Part shown: piece after piece, positions 16,792 to 25,300 of the stretch
How the letters are laid out: every line of letters starts with the position of its first letter
Numbering within the stretch: the stretch's first letter is position 1
From: Virgibacillus_R byunsanensis
Lineage (GTDB): Bacteria; Bacillota; Bacilli; Bacillales; Amphibacillaceae
Direction: 5' to 3'
Length of the DNA stretch: 64,000 nt
NCBI RefSeq assembly: GCF_042675965.1
Contig: NZ_JBHTKJ010000011.1
Span: 22,817-86,816, forward strand
Made by a program: the position numbers and the translations under genes
Notes under the pieces: model-generated
What the model saw: the letters and a program-made list of their open reading frames with translations, nothing else
What the model was told of the DNA's origin: nothing
Database searches by the model: none

Positions 16792-18513
16792 ATGATTAAA
16801 AACACAAATCGAAATCATAATCATTCTACTGATAAAGAAGATGCAGCTATTGTGGTGGATTCATCACAAGTTATACAATCTATAAGTAACAAGGCTCTCC
16901 AATTACTCCATCTAGAAAAAGATTACACTGGTGAAAATCTACAAACCTTAATACCTGATTTAAACATCACTTTAATGGAACAAGGAACCATTATCCAGCA
17001 CTACGGTCATAATAATGAAGGAGAGCGTTTTCCTTTATTTCTACGTATAAACACATTCACCTTAAACGGATTAGAGTACTACCTTCTTATTCTCCATAAC
17101 AGTAATAATCACTCCATGTCTGGAATGGAACCGCAAAAGGTATTAGATGAACTTTTAGATATAAAGTTTGCGCTGGATGAGTCTACAATTGTAGCAATTA
17201 CAGACCAAACGGGAAAAATAAAATATGTTAATGAAAAATTTTGTGAGATCTCCAAGTACACAAGGGATGAATTGATTGGTCAAGACCACCGAATCATAAA
17301 CTCAGGTTACCATACTAAGGATTTTATTCGTAATTTATGGAGAACAATAGCAAACGGAGAGGTTTGGCATGGGGAAATTAAAAACAGGGCAAAAGACGAT
17401 ACCTATTATTGGGTAGACACAACCATCGTTCCTTTTTTAAATAATAAAGGAAAACCTTATCAATATCTTGCTATACGAAATGAGATTACGGAACATAAGC
17501 GTGTTGTAAATGAACTAAAAAAATCCATGCAAGAACTTGTCGATTTGAAATTTGCTTTAGACGAATCTACTATCGTAGCTATTACCGATAAACAAGGGAA
17601 AATAACGTATGTAAACGACCAGTTCGTCCAAATCTCTAAATATTCACGTGGTGAACTATTAGGTAGAACTCATTCTATTATAAATTCAGGCTACCATCCA
17701 AGCACTTTTTTCAAGAATTTGTGGAAGACAATTGGTAACGGAAAGGTTTGGAAAGGTGAGATTAAGAATAAAGCAAAAGACGGCACATATTATTGGGTAG
17801 ATACAACGATTGTACCTTTCATAGATGAAGCTGGTAAGCCTTATCAATATCTAGCCATTCGATCCGAAATAACCAAACGCAAGCGAGTCGAGGAAGAATT
17901 ACAATATACACTAACACGGATTATTAATGTGCAAGAGGAAGAGAGAAGAAGGTTATCAAGAGAAATTCATGACGGTATCGGACAAAACTTATACAGTCAT
18001 TTAATTACGATTAACCGGCTAAGTTCTCAGATGGAACACCCATTAGTTGATCAAATGCTTGAAGAAGCCGCCGAACTCATCCAAGAAGTGAGAGATTTCT
18101 CATGGGAATTAAGACCGTCAGTACTTGATGACCTGGGACTTATACCTGCCATCCGTTCGTTTCTTAATCGCTTTTCCGAAAGCTACCATATTGATGTCTA
18201 TTTCGACTGCTCCCTTACAGCCAGACTTGATAATAATATTGAAATAACCATTTATCGCATTATTCAAGAAGCACTAACTAATGTCAGGAAGTATGCTAAT
18301 ATCGATCAGGCAACTGTTGCCATTAGGGAGTTTGATAATATTGTGCGTGTGACCATTGAAGATAAAGGAAAAGGATTTGAACTTGACCAACTGTCTTCTG
18401 GTGTTGGATTGATCAGTATGGAAGAGAGGGCACGATCAGTATCTGGAGACCTTCAAATAAAGTCTAGTCCTGGAGAAGGCAGTATCGTAATTTTAGAGAT
18501 CCCTCGTAACTGA
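16792..18513 (+). CDS. Histidine kinase with duplicated PAS domains
   Basis: A 573-residue soluble kinase. Residues 1 to about 115 resemble a degenerate PAS domain. Residues about 122-240 and 247-365 are two PAS+PAC modules that are nearly identical to each other: both begin KFALDESTIVAITD, both have INSGYH and YYWVDTTIVPF, and both end GKPYQYLAIR plus EIT. A HisKA_3 domain follows with His393 in SREIHDGIGQNL, then an ATPase domain (IYRIIQEALTNVRKYAN, DKGKGF). There are no membrane segments. The PAS modules also resemble the PAS on the NarK fusion. It may be a second, cytoplasmic redox or oxygen input to the NreC-like regulator, as no second regulator gene is present. Confidence 0.88.
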   Translation: MIKNTNRNHNHSTDKEDAAIVVDSSQVIQSISNKALQLLHLEKDYTGENLQTLIPDLNITLMEQGTIIQHYGHNNEGERFPLFLRINTFTLNGLEYYLLILHNSNNHSMSGMEPQKVLDELLDIKFALDESTIVAITDQTGKIKYVNEKFCEISKYTRDELIGQDHRIINSGYHTKDFIRNLWRTIANGEVWHGEIKNRAKDDTYYWVDTTIVPFLNNKGKPYQYLAIRNEITEHKRVVNELKKSMQELVDLKFALDESTIVAITDKQGKITYVNDQFVQISKYSRGELLGRTHSIINSGYHPSTFFKNLWKTIGNGKVWKGEIKNKAKDGTYYWVDTTIVPFIDEAGKPYQYLAIRSEITKRKRVEEELQYTLTRIINVQEEERRRLSREIHDGIGQNLYSHLITINRLSSQMEHPLVDQMLEEAAELIQEVRDFSWELRPSVLDDLGLIPAIRSFLNRFSESYHIDVYFDCSLTARLDNNIEITIYRIIQEALTNVRKYANIDQATVAIREFDNIVRVTIEDKGKGFELDQLSSGVGLISMEERARSVSGDLQIKSSPGEGSIVILEIPRN

Positions 18514-18559
18514 CTTGAAAATTTGAAAGATAAATAGAGTAAGTAGGAGAGATAATCCC

Positions 18560-19576
18560 ATGAAAAAATCCCTATTAGTAGATAAATTTGGTCGATCACT
18601 ACAGGATTTACGTATCTCAGTTACAGACCGTTGTAATTTCAGGTGCTCGTACTGTATGCCAAAAGAGATCTTCGGGAAAGATTTCAAGTTTATGCCAAAA
18701 GAACAACTTTTGAGTTTTGAAGAAATAGAACGCTTAGCAAAGATATTTGTTCAATTTGGAGTGAAGAAAATTCGTTTGACTGGCGGGGAACCATTATTGA
18801 GAAGAAATCTACCCCAGTTAATTGAGAAATTAGTAGCCATCGATGGTATTGAAGATATAGGATTGACGACCAATGGAGCCCTGTTGGAAAAGCAAGCACT
18901 TCCATTAAAAGAAGCAGGCTTAATTCGTGTAAATGTTAGTCTTGATTCTTTAGATGAAGAAAGATTCAAATCAATAAATGATGTTGGTGTAAGCCCAGAA
19001 CGCATTTTACGAGGAATAAAAAAAGCTCAGGAAGTTGGGCTAGAAGTAAAAATGAATATGGTTGTCAAAAAAGGATTGAACGATCAGGATGTAGTGCCAA
19101 TGGCCAAGTACTTTAAGAAACAAGGAGTATCTTTACGGTATATTGAATTTATGGATGTTGGTCAGTCAAATGGTTGGGATTTTAAACATGTTGTTACGAA
19201 AAAAGAAATATATGAACAGCTATTACAGCATTTTCAGCTAGAACCTATTGATCCATCATATATTGGCGAAGTAGCGAAGCGATATCGGTACGTCGGTAGC
19301 AATACAGAAGTCGGGTTTATCACATCTGTTTCTGAGTCTTTCTGCTCTACTTGTACACGAGGAAGAATCTCTGCGGATGGGAAGTTTTATACGTGTTTAT
19401 TCGCAGAAAGCGGGTTTGACCTCAGGGAACTAGTTCGTTCGGGGGCAACCGACGATGATATTATCACTGAATTTTCACCAACATGGGAAAATAGAGGTGA
19501 CAGGTATTCAGATGAACGAACAGCTGAAACAGCAAAGAATAAACCAAAGATAGAAATGTCATATATTGGAGGTTAA
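18560..19576 (+). CDS. moaA: GTP 3',8-cyclase (molybdenum cofactor biosynthesis)
   Basis: A 338-residue radical SAM enzyme. The N-terminal cluster motif CNFRCSYC, the GGEPLLR SAM-binding motif and the second cluster cysteines (CSTCTRGRISADGKFYTC) are all present, and the protein ends in GG, as functional MoaA does. It converts GTP to 3',8-cyclo-7,8-dihydro-GTP, the first step of molybdopterin synthesis. The gene follows the PAS kinase after 46 bases without a clear terminator and heads the four-gene cofactor set. Confidence 0.95.
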   Translation: MKKSLLVDKFGRSLQDLRISVTDRCNFRCSYCMPKEIFGKDFKFMPKEQLLSFEEIERLAKIFVQFGVKKIRLTGGEPLLRRNLPQLIEKLVAIDGIEDIGLTTNGALLEKQALPLKEAGLIRVNVSLDSLDEERFKSINDVGVSPERILRGIKKAQEVGLEVKMNMVVKKGLNDQDVVPMAKYFKKQGVSLRYIEFMDVGQSNGWDFKHVVTKKEIYEQLLQHFQLEPIDPSYIGEVAKRYRYVGSNTEVGFITSVSESFCSTCTRGRISADGKFYTCLFAESGFDLRELVRSGATDDDIITEFSPTWENRGDRYSDERTAETAKNKPKIEMSYIGG

Positions 19577-19603
19577 TCTCCATAATAGAAAGGAAGTCGT
19601 AAG

Positions 19604-20614
19604 ATGGATGATCGATACTCCCGCCAAATTTTATTTCGACCAATAGGGGAAGCAGGTCAACGTAAAATACAACAAAAACATGTATTGATATTGGGTTCTG
19701 GCGCACTGGGTACGGCAAGTGCTGAAGCTTTGGTTCGTGCAGGTATCGGAAAACTCACAATCATAGACCGGGATTACGTGGAATCCAGCAATCTTCAACG
19801 ACAACAATTGTTTTCTGAGAAGGACGCAATCGATCAGATGCCTAAAGTAATAGCGGCAAAAAATAGGTTATGTCAAATTAATTCAAATGTTGAAATCGAT
19901 GTTCATATTATGGATGCTACAGGTAATACGCTCACTCCACTATTGAATGACGTAGATTTGGCCATTGATGCAACAGATAATTTTGATATTCGTTTTATTA
20001 TGAATGATTTATTTCAAAAACATCATATTCCTTGGATATACGGATCTTGCGTTGGTAGTACCGGTATGAGCTACACGATTTTACCAGATCAAACGCCTTG
20101 TCTTCAATGTTTGTTAAATGCAATGCCAGTATCAGGTGCAACTTGTGATTCCGTTGGTATCATTTCTCCTGCTGTTCAAATGGTGGTAGCGCATCAAACG
20201 ACAGAGGCATTTAAGTTATTAGTAGAAGATTATGACGCACTGCGTTCTCGTCTTGTGACCTTTGATCTTTGGAATAACCATTACCAAACTATAAATGTAG
20301 AACGGGCAAAAAAAGAACACTGTCCAACTTGCGGGGTTGATCCTAGTTTTAGCTATCTTGATTATGAAACCCAGACAAAATCTGAAGTGTTATGCGGAAG
20401 AGATACTGTACAAATACGAGCAGGCCGAGATTTTAATTTAGAAGATTTAGCTGCACGCCTGACAAAAGTCGGAGAAATTAAGACTAATCCGTTCCTGCTG
20501 TCCCTTGAATATCAAACCTATCGATTCGTGATTTTCCGTGACGGCCGGACGCTAATCCACGGAACAGACTCAATAGATAAGGCTAAACGGATGTATTATC
20601 AGCTGATTGGATAA
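19604..20614 (+). CDS. moeB: Molybdopterin-synthase adenylyltransferase (MoeB/ThiF family)
   Basis: A 336-residue E1-like enzyme with nucleotide motif GSGALGTASAEALVRAG, the catalytic-site region SNLQRQQLF, DATDNFDIR and paired zinc cysteines CLQC and CPTC. It adenylates the C-terminal glycine of MoaD so that sulfur can be added. The C-terminal 80 residues beyond the zinc site are longer than in E. coli MoeB and resemble ThiF/MoeB forms of Bacilli. Its place between moaA and moaE supports the Moco role over thiamine. Confidence 0.88.
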   Translation: MDDRYSRQILFRPIGEAGQRKIQQKHVLILGSGALGTASAEALVRAGIGKLTIIDRDYVESSNLQRQQLFSEKDAIDQMPKVIAAKNRLCQINSNVEIDVHIMDATGNTLTPLLNDVDLAIDATDNFDIRFIMNDLFQKHHIPWIYGSCVGSTGMSYTILPDQTPCLQCLLNAMPVSGATCDSVGIISPAVQMVVAHQTTEAFKLLVEDYDALRSRLVTFDLWNNHYQTINVERAKKEHCPTCGVDPSFSYLDYETQTKSEVLCGRDTVQIRAGRDFNLEDLAARLTKVGEIKTNPFLLSLEYQTYRFVIFRDGRTLIHGTDSIDKAKRMYYQLIG

Positions 20615-20648
20615 CAGCAGTCAGATTTAATAGAAGGAGTGCTTTACG

Positions 20649-21113
20649 GTGAGTGAGGAACTTTTCGATATAATAGATACACCAATTCAACTTCAGGAAT
20701 TAGTTGATAAAGTTGAAAGAAGAGAGGCAGGTGCGGTAACAACATTTATTGGAACCGTACGTGAATGGACGAAAGGGAAAAGAACGGTATACTTGGAATA
20801 TCAAGCATATAAACCAATGGCTGTAAAAATGTTGAAAACAATCGGTGATGAAATTCAAGCAAAGTGGCCAAATACCAAAGTCGCGATTACGCACCGAGTT
20901 GGCAGGTTAGAAATATCAGACATAGCAGTAATTATTGCTGTATCATCCCCCCATCGAAAAGCAGCCTATGAAGCCAATGAATACGCGATTGAGCGAATTA
21001 AGCAAATCGTACCTATTTGGAAAAAGGAAAACTGGGAAGATGGAGAAACATGGATAGGCGATCAACTGGAAAAGGTACCATATCCAGAAGGAAAACCTAA
21101 TATAAAGGAGTGA
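20649..21113 (+). CDS. moaE: Molybdopterin synthase catalytic subunit
   Basis: A 154-residue MoaE with ERREAGAVTTFIGTVRE, the HRVGRLEISDIAVIIAVSS stretch and a KKENWEDGETWIGDQ C-terminus, all family features. MoaE joins two sulfurs from MoaD to cyclic pyranopterin monophosphate. Translation starts at a GTG (20649) preceded by AGAAGGAG. It ends three bases before moaD. Confidence 0.94.
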   Translation: MSEELFDIIDTPIQLQELVDKVERREAGAVTTFIGTVREWTKGKRTVYLEYQAYKPMAVKMLKTIGDEIQAKWPNTKVAITHRVGRLEISDIAVIIAVSSPHRKAAYEANEYAIERIKQIVPIWKKENWEDGETWIGDQLEKVPYPEGKPNIKE

Positions 21114-21116
21114 CTA

Positions 21117-21353
21117 ATGGTGATAACTGTATTATTGTTCGCCCATTTACAAGAAGAAGCAGGGAAAGATCGTATTGAAATGGAAATAGACGACATATCT
21201 ATTGCAGATCTTAAAAACAATTTACAAGAAAAGTATAATTTAACACAAATGGACCAGATTATGTCAGCTATAAATGAAGAATATGCAATGAATGATGATA
21301 CAGTAAAACAAGGTGACATCGTTGCATTCATTCCGCCTGTTAGTGGTGGTTGA
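21117..21353 (+). CDS. moaD: Molybdopterin synthase sulfur carrier subunit
   Basis: A 78-residue ubiquitin-fold protein that ends in the functional double glycine (PPVSGG), the site adenylated by MoeB and thiocarboxylated. The ATG follows AAAGGAG by six bases. It is the last recognised gene of the nitrate/Moco run; no strong terminator is evident in the 144 bases before the convergent DUF3891 gene. Confidence 0.92.
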   Translation: MVITVLLFAHLQEEAGKDRIEMEIDDISIADLKNNLQEKYNLTQMDQIMSAINEEYAMNDDTVKQGDIVAFIPPVSGG

Positions 21354-21497
21354 TATAAAATACTAGTTAAAAACTCTGATGTATGCGTATGACAAGACCC
21401 GAATTGCATAGGCGAGTGACTGAAGAAGAGTTTTACAATGAGTCGAACAATGGCGCAAAAACCAGTAGGGTGGACTTTATTAGTTTGAATCTTGCCA

Positions 21498-22265
21498 CTA
21501 TTCAGGTTCTAAACTGATATCTATCTCAACAAATGGCATCTCCTGATAGCTTTCAATTACGCCATTTGCAGAAATGGCACCCTTGGAAACGACTTTTTGT
21601 TTCAATGAGGTATATACCGGTCCGTCAAAAGGGAAATCACTCATTTGAATGGTATTTTTATCTTTCCAACGAAGATGTAATTTGTCTTGGTTACAAATAT
21701 CTAATGATGCGGGAACAGGTAAACCATCCTTGAAAAATGGATGTTCCTCTTTGTTAGAAGTACCAGGTTCATTTAAACAAATATATAAGGATAAGTTATC
21801 ACAAAATTGAAGAAGGCCGTAATGGAAGTCAAATAAAGCTTTATCAAAAGCCGGTAACGAATGCTTTAAATTACGTTGACGCTTTTCTTCCTTTTGAACA
21901 AATGCTTCAGCTTCTGGGGAGGTATCGTCGATTAGAAAGCGTGTATAATGTCTGCTACATAACAAGCCAGCATAAGGATCAACTTTCTCTATTTCATCTA
22001 TTCCATGTTTATAAAAAACGGTCTTAGGGGGAGTGGGAAAATCTATAAATGAATATGGTGCTTGCTTTTGGTCATTCCAAAAAGGCTGTTTATCAATCAG
22101 CTTCCATCCGTAATCATGATTAAAAATTGCATATTCAACGGATCCTCTGAGGTTTGGTTCATGAAATAATGAGTCTTTCCAGTTAGTGATAATCTCCCCT
22201 GATATATGGGCATGGTAGTCCTGTTCAATCATGACGAAACCGTTAGAGCCCTCTCTTATAATCAT
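21498..22265 (-). CDS. DUF3891 family protein
   Basis: A 255-residue soluble protein beginning MIIREGSNGFVMIEQDYHAHISG, which matches the start of DUF3891 proteins, followed by the conserved HDYGWKLID and YAGLLCSRHY segments. Several histidines and aspartates are conserved in the family, which hints at a metal-dependent hydrolase fold, but no activity is established. The gene faces the nitrate run and is transcribed separately. Confidence 0.75.
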   Translation of the reverse strand: MIIREGSNGFVMIEQDYHAHISGEIITNWKDSLFHEPNLRGSVEYAIFNHDYGWKLIDKQPFWNDQKQAPYSFIDFPTPPKTVFYKHGIDEIEKVDPYAGLLCSRHYTRFLIDDTSPEAEAFVQKEEKRQRNLKHSLPAFDKALFDFHYGLLQFCDNLSLYICLNEPGTSNKEEHPFFKDGLPVPASLDICNQDKLHLRWKDKNTIQMSDFPFDGPVYTSLKQKVVSKGAISANGVIESYQEMPFVEIDISLEPE

Positions 22266-22355
22266 TTATGAGTCATCCTTTCAAATTGTCTTCAAATATT
22301 GGTAACCATCACCTCTTATGATGTACACTTTAAGTATTAGGAAAGGGTGATTTAA

Positions 22356-22583
22356 ATGGGAACATGTAATATCGATCATTCTCATGAAGATGTTGTAAAA
22401 AAGCTGGAAAGTCAGGAAAAATTCTTACCGGTAAATTTAACCAAACAACTAGAAACCTTTTTGAGGGAAGAACATTCCCAGAAGACGCTAAATGAATTAT
22501 TTCATCTTTTTAAAAAATATGATTTGGCTTCTAAAACGGAGCAAGAAGATAGAAACAAACAGTTAGAAAATCTAATTAGTTAG
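22356..22583 (+). CDS. Small uncharacterised protein (75 aa)
   Basis: A highly charged, probably helical 75-residue protein (DVVKKLESQEKFLPVNLTKQ, then a lysine/glutamate-rich end). A ribosome site (GAAAGGGTG) lies upstream of the ATG and a terminator follows at 22605-22640. Similar short proteins occur in Bacilli, but no function is known to me. Confidence 0.6.
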   Translation: MGTCNIDHSHEDVVKKLESQEKFLPVNLTKQLETFLREEHSQKTLNELFHLFKKYDLASKTEQEDRNKQLENLIS

Positions 22584-22604
22584 TTTAATCGGGTGAATTC
22601 AAAA

Positions 22605-22640
22605 GACCCCATTTGTTTGATAGAGGAAGCAAATGGGGTT
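22605..22640. terminator. Bidirectional terminator between the 75-aa gene and cvfC
   Basis: ACCCCATTTG and CAAATGGGGT pair across a 14-base loop. On the minus strand the stem is followed by TCTTTTG, so it serves the cvfC gene as well as the small gene. Confidence 0.75.
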
Positions 22641-22646
22641 ATAGTT

Positions 22647-23786
22647 CTATTTCTTTTTAGTAGCCTCTGTCATCTGATGCCAGATGGAACCTTCTGCTTT
22701 TTCTCCGCCTTTGATGCGAGCCAGTGCCATTTTTAATTGCATTCGTACTTCAAATTCGGGATCGTTCATCGCCTGTTCTAGAGCCGGGATAGCTGTCTCA
22801 TCACCTATTTCGTATAAAAACATGGCAGAACGCCAGCGAACAATACGGCTAGAGTCTGTTAACGTGTTTATCATTTCAGGTGTTGCTTCCTTATAACCAA
22901 GATCTGAAAGACAATCACCAGCGGTGCGTCGAACGTTTATAGCTTTATCTTTTAGGGCCTTATATAAGAATGGAAGTACTTCAGGTTCTTCTATCATTCC
23001 TAGATATGCAGTGGCAAGCCGTCGAACCGATGCCTTTTTATCATCTAGTGCTTTGTCCAATACCGGAAGATCCTCTGGAGTTGGGTCCATACGGTCTAAT
23101 GCAGCATAACGTTCCTTCCAGCTAGGATTATCCAGCATATCAAGTGTGACTTTCTTCTGTGTTTTTGAATTTTTGTCTTCAGAAGGCTCATTTGTTAAAG
23201 CGAGTTTGGTTAACTCAGCTAGTCTTTCTGCGTCATAGCTTGCTGCTAATTCTTCCGAAACATCCTGACCAATTTCTTCTACATCACCATACCGAGGGCT
23301 TTGTTCCACCCATTTTCTTTCCATTAACATATTATCTGAGGCAACGGAAGCCTCCATTGTAGCGTTCGTGAATTTCACTGGAAGTCCGAAACGTTGTTCA
23401 TTTTCCCCCTCCTGCAATTTTACTTGCATGGGAATGTTACGGAACATTTGAATGAAAACCTTAACTTCACCAAAAGGATCTTCTGGTGTAGCCTTTTCGT
23501 TAGTGAGGTCGTCTGTGGTTTCTTCCGAAGAACCTAAGACATTGCGAACTTCCGGTAAGATTTCTTCCCATGCAACACGAGGATTACGTTCAAGAGCGAT
23601 AAAATCTATTACACGATAAAGACCTTTAACGCCATTAATTTCGAATAGCGCTTTGATGTAATCAGGGGCATTACTAAGGTCATCACCTAGCTTATAATTT
23701 ATAGTTTGCCCGTCAGCCAATTGCTCATCCACGTTTATCTTCATAGAATATGGACTGGGTGTTGGTTCTATAGATACAATTTTCAC
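22647..23786 (-). CDS. cvfC: Conserved virulence factor C family protein (NfuN-like plus HEAT repeats)
   Basis: A 379-residue protein. The first 85 residues match the Nfu/NifU N-terminal scaffold fold (MKIVSIEPTPSPYSMKINVD, ALFEINGVKGLYRVIDFIAL). The C-terminal half has at least four HEAT/PBS-lyase repeats (RRLATAYLGMIEEPEVLPFL, RRTAGDCLSDLGYKEA, RWRSAMFLYEIGDETA and so on). This architecture is that of CvfC, first seen as a Staphylococcus virulence-related factor; it may support protein assembly or repair. No cysteine pair of true NifU scaffolds is present in the N-terminal part, so it is not an iron-sulfur scaffold itself. Confidence 0.82.
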   Translation of the reverse strand: MKIVSIEPTPSPYSMKINVDEQLADGQTINYKLGDDLSNAPDYIKALFEINGVKGLYRVIDFIALERNPRVAWEEILPEVRNVLGSSEETTDDLTNEKATPEDPFGEVKVFIQMFRNIPMQVKLQEGENEQRFGLPVKFTNATMEASVASDNMLMERKWVEQSPRYGDVEEIGQDVSEELAASYDAERLAELTKLALTNEPSEDKNSKTQKKVTLDMLDNPSWKERYAALDRMDPTPEDLPVLDKALDDKKASVRRLATAYLGMIEEPEVLPFLYKALKDKAINVRRTAGDCLSDLGYKEATPEMINTLTDSSRIVRWRSAMFLYEIGDETAIPALEQAMNDPEFEVRMQLKMALARIKGGEKAEGSIWHQMTEATKKK

Positions 23787-24039
23787 TTATTTTTCCCCCT
23801 TAGACATTTATACTACTGATGTTAACAAAGATATAAGGAACTATCCATTTCAGAACGTTTTTATATGTTCAAGTCTTTTTATTCGACAAATTTTGCAGAA
23901 AATCGCTCATTTTCTACCAAATTTGTAGATATAATTAGGAAGTAGAAGGAATAGATAGTAAATATAACTTAATGTATGTTCTGATACTGTATTTGTATAG
24001 ATCCTAGATAATATAGACAAATTAGTAAGTTTGTGTACT

Positions 24040-24068
24040 TTGTAACAAAGTGTTCATGGATGTATACT
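24040..24068 (+). promoter_or_regulatory. Probable sigma-A promoter of the OpuC-like operon
   Basis: TTGTAA at 24040-24045 and TATACT at 24063-24068 are separated by 17 bases. Transcription would begin near 24075, leaving a leader of about 100 bases. Confidence 0.5.
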
Positions 24069-24094
24069 TCTTATAGAGTTATTTTTCACATAAA

Positions 24095-24148
24095 CCTTTG
24101 TATAGCAAAGGGGTCCCTGCGCATACTAGCGCATGGGAGCTTTTTTTT
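24095..24148 (+). terminator. Hairpin plus terminator inside the opuCA leader (possible attenuator)
   Basis: CCTTTG and CAAAGG (24095-24111) form a small hairpin. Directly after it TCCCTGCGC and GCGCATGGGA pair with one bulge and run into eight T residues (24141-24148), a full intrinsic terminator. It ends only 24 bases before the opuCA start codon and after the predicted promoter, so it would cut transcription unless read through is regulated. Confidence 0.65.
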
Positions 24149-24172
24149 GTGGAAATTTCATAGGGGGTAACC

Positions 24173-25300
24173 ATGTTAAAATTTGAGAATGTAAGTAAAC
24201 TTTATAACGACGGATTTAAAGCAGTAGATAATGTTAATTTTGAAATTTCTGAGGGTGAACTCGTTGTTCTCATCGGGCCCAGTGGATCTGGGAAATCAAC
24301 CACAATGAAAATGATTAATAGAATGATTCCACATACAACTGGAACAATCTCTATTGATGGGGAGGATGTTACGAAGTTAAATGCTGCAGAACTGCGACGT
24401 AATATTGGGTATGTTATTCAGCAAATTGGTCTATTTCCTCATTACACTATAGAAAAGAATATATCAATTGTTCCCCAGTTAAAAGGGTGGGATGTACAAG
24501 ACATCAATAAAAGGGTGGAAGAGCTTCTGGAGATGGTTGGTCTGGATCCACATGTATACCGTAACCGATATCCCAAAGAATTATCTGGTGGACAACAACA
24601 GCGTGTTGGTGTTGCACGGGCGCTAGCATCCAAGCCCAATATTATCTTAATGGATGAGCCATTTGGTGCTCTGGACCCAATTACAAGGGAACAATTACAG
24701 GATGAGTTGATTTCCTTGCAGCAAAAACTTAAAAAGACAATTGTCTTTGTAACCCATGATATGGATGAAGCTTTAAAACTTGGTGATCGAATTGCTATTA
24801 TGAAAGAAGGAAAATTACTTCAGATAGATACCCCGGAGAAATTATTGCACGAACCAGCCTATGGTTTTGTGGAAGAGTTCATTGGAAAACATCGAATCAT
24901 TCAGAATCCTGAACTTATGTCAGTTAGAGATGTAATGAATGAAACTGTCTTAAGATCTTTGCCGAATCGGTCTCCTGAAAAATCCTTGTCAATGATGCGT
25001 AAGGATAAAAAAATGATGATAGTTGTTGTTGACGAGAATGACAAAATGATGGGGATTGTGTCTGCTTATGATTTAATGAAGAAGATGAATGAAATTAAAT
25101 CAATTGAAGAAATCATGCGATCGTCTGAACCTTATCTCAAGAGTTCACAAAGTGCTAAAGATGCCATTGTAATGATGTCAACAGCGTCACTCGGTATAAT
25201 TCCGGTTCTTGATGAAATGAATAGGGTAGTAGGACTAGTGACTCGTGGAACATTGCTTTCCGCACTGTCTAGTCAGTGGACAGAAATGGAGGCAGAATAA
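24173..25300 (+). CDS. opuCA: Glycine betaine/carnitine/choline ABC transporter, ATP-binding protein
   Basis: A 375-residue ATPase with Walker A GPSGSGKST, signature LSGGQQQRVGVARAL and Walker B IILMDEPFGALDP. Two CBS domains occupy about residues 250-370, which in OpuCA-type proteins sense ionic strength or nucleotides. It is the energising subunit of an osmoprotectant importer and is translationally coupled to the permease gene by an overlapping TAATG. The exact paralogue (OpuB, OpuC or a related system) cannot be fixed by eye. Confidence 0.9.
   Translation: MLKFENVSKLYNDGFKAVDNVNFEISEGELVVLIGPSGSGKSTTMKMINRMIPHTTGTISIDGEDVTKLNAAELRRNIGYVIQQIGLFPHYTIEKNISIVPQLKGWDVQDINKRVEELLEMVGLDPHVYRNRYPKELSGGQQQRVGVARALASKPNIILMDEPFGALDPITREQLQDELISLQQKLKKTIVFVTHDMDEALKLGDRIAIMKEGKLLQIDTPEKLLHEPAYGFVEEFIGKHRIIQNPELMSVRDVMNETVLRSLPNRSPEKSLSMMRKDKKMMIVVVDENDKMMGIVSAYDLMKKMNEIKSIEEIMRSSEPYLKSSQSAKDAIVMMSTASLGIIPVLDEMNRVVGLVTRGTLLSALSSQWTEMEAE

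Larger units (their letters stand above)
23787..24172. other. 386-base intergenic region: divergent 5' ends and leader of the OpuC-like operon
   Basis: The region lies between the divergent cvfC and opuCA genes and carries no protein frame I can support. It holds the AT-rich upstream part, a promoter (24040-24068) and a leader of about 100 bases with two hairpins (24095-24111 and 24114-24148). Confidence 0.6.

Noticed and set aside
24040..24172. A known riboswitch or T-box before opuCA
   Set aside because: No T-box, SAM, lysine or similar core could be recognised; only hairpins and a terminator are visible.
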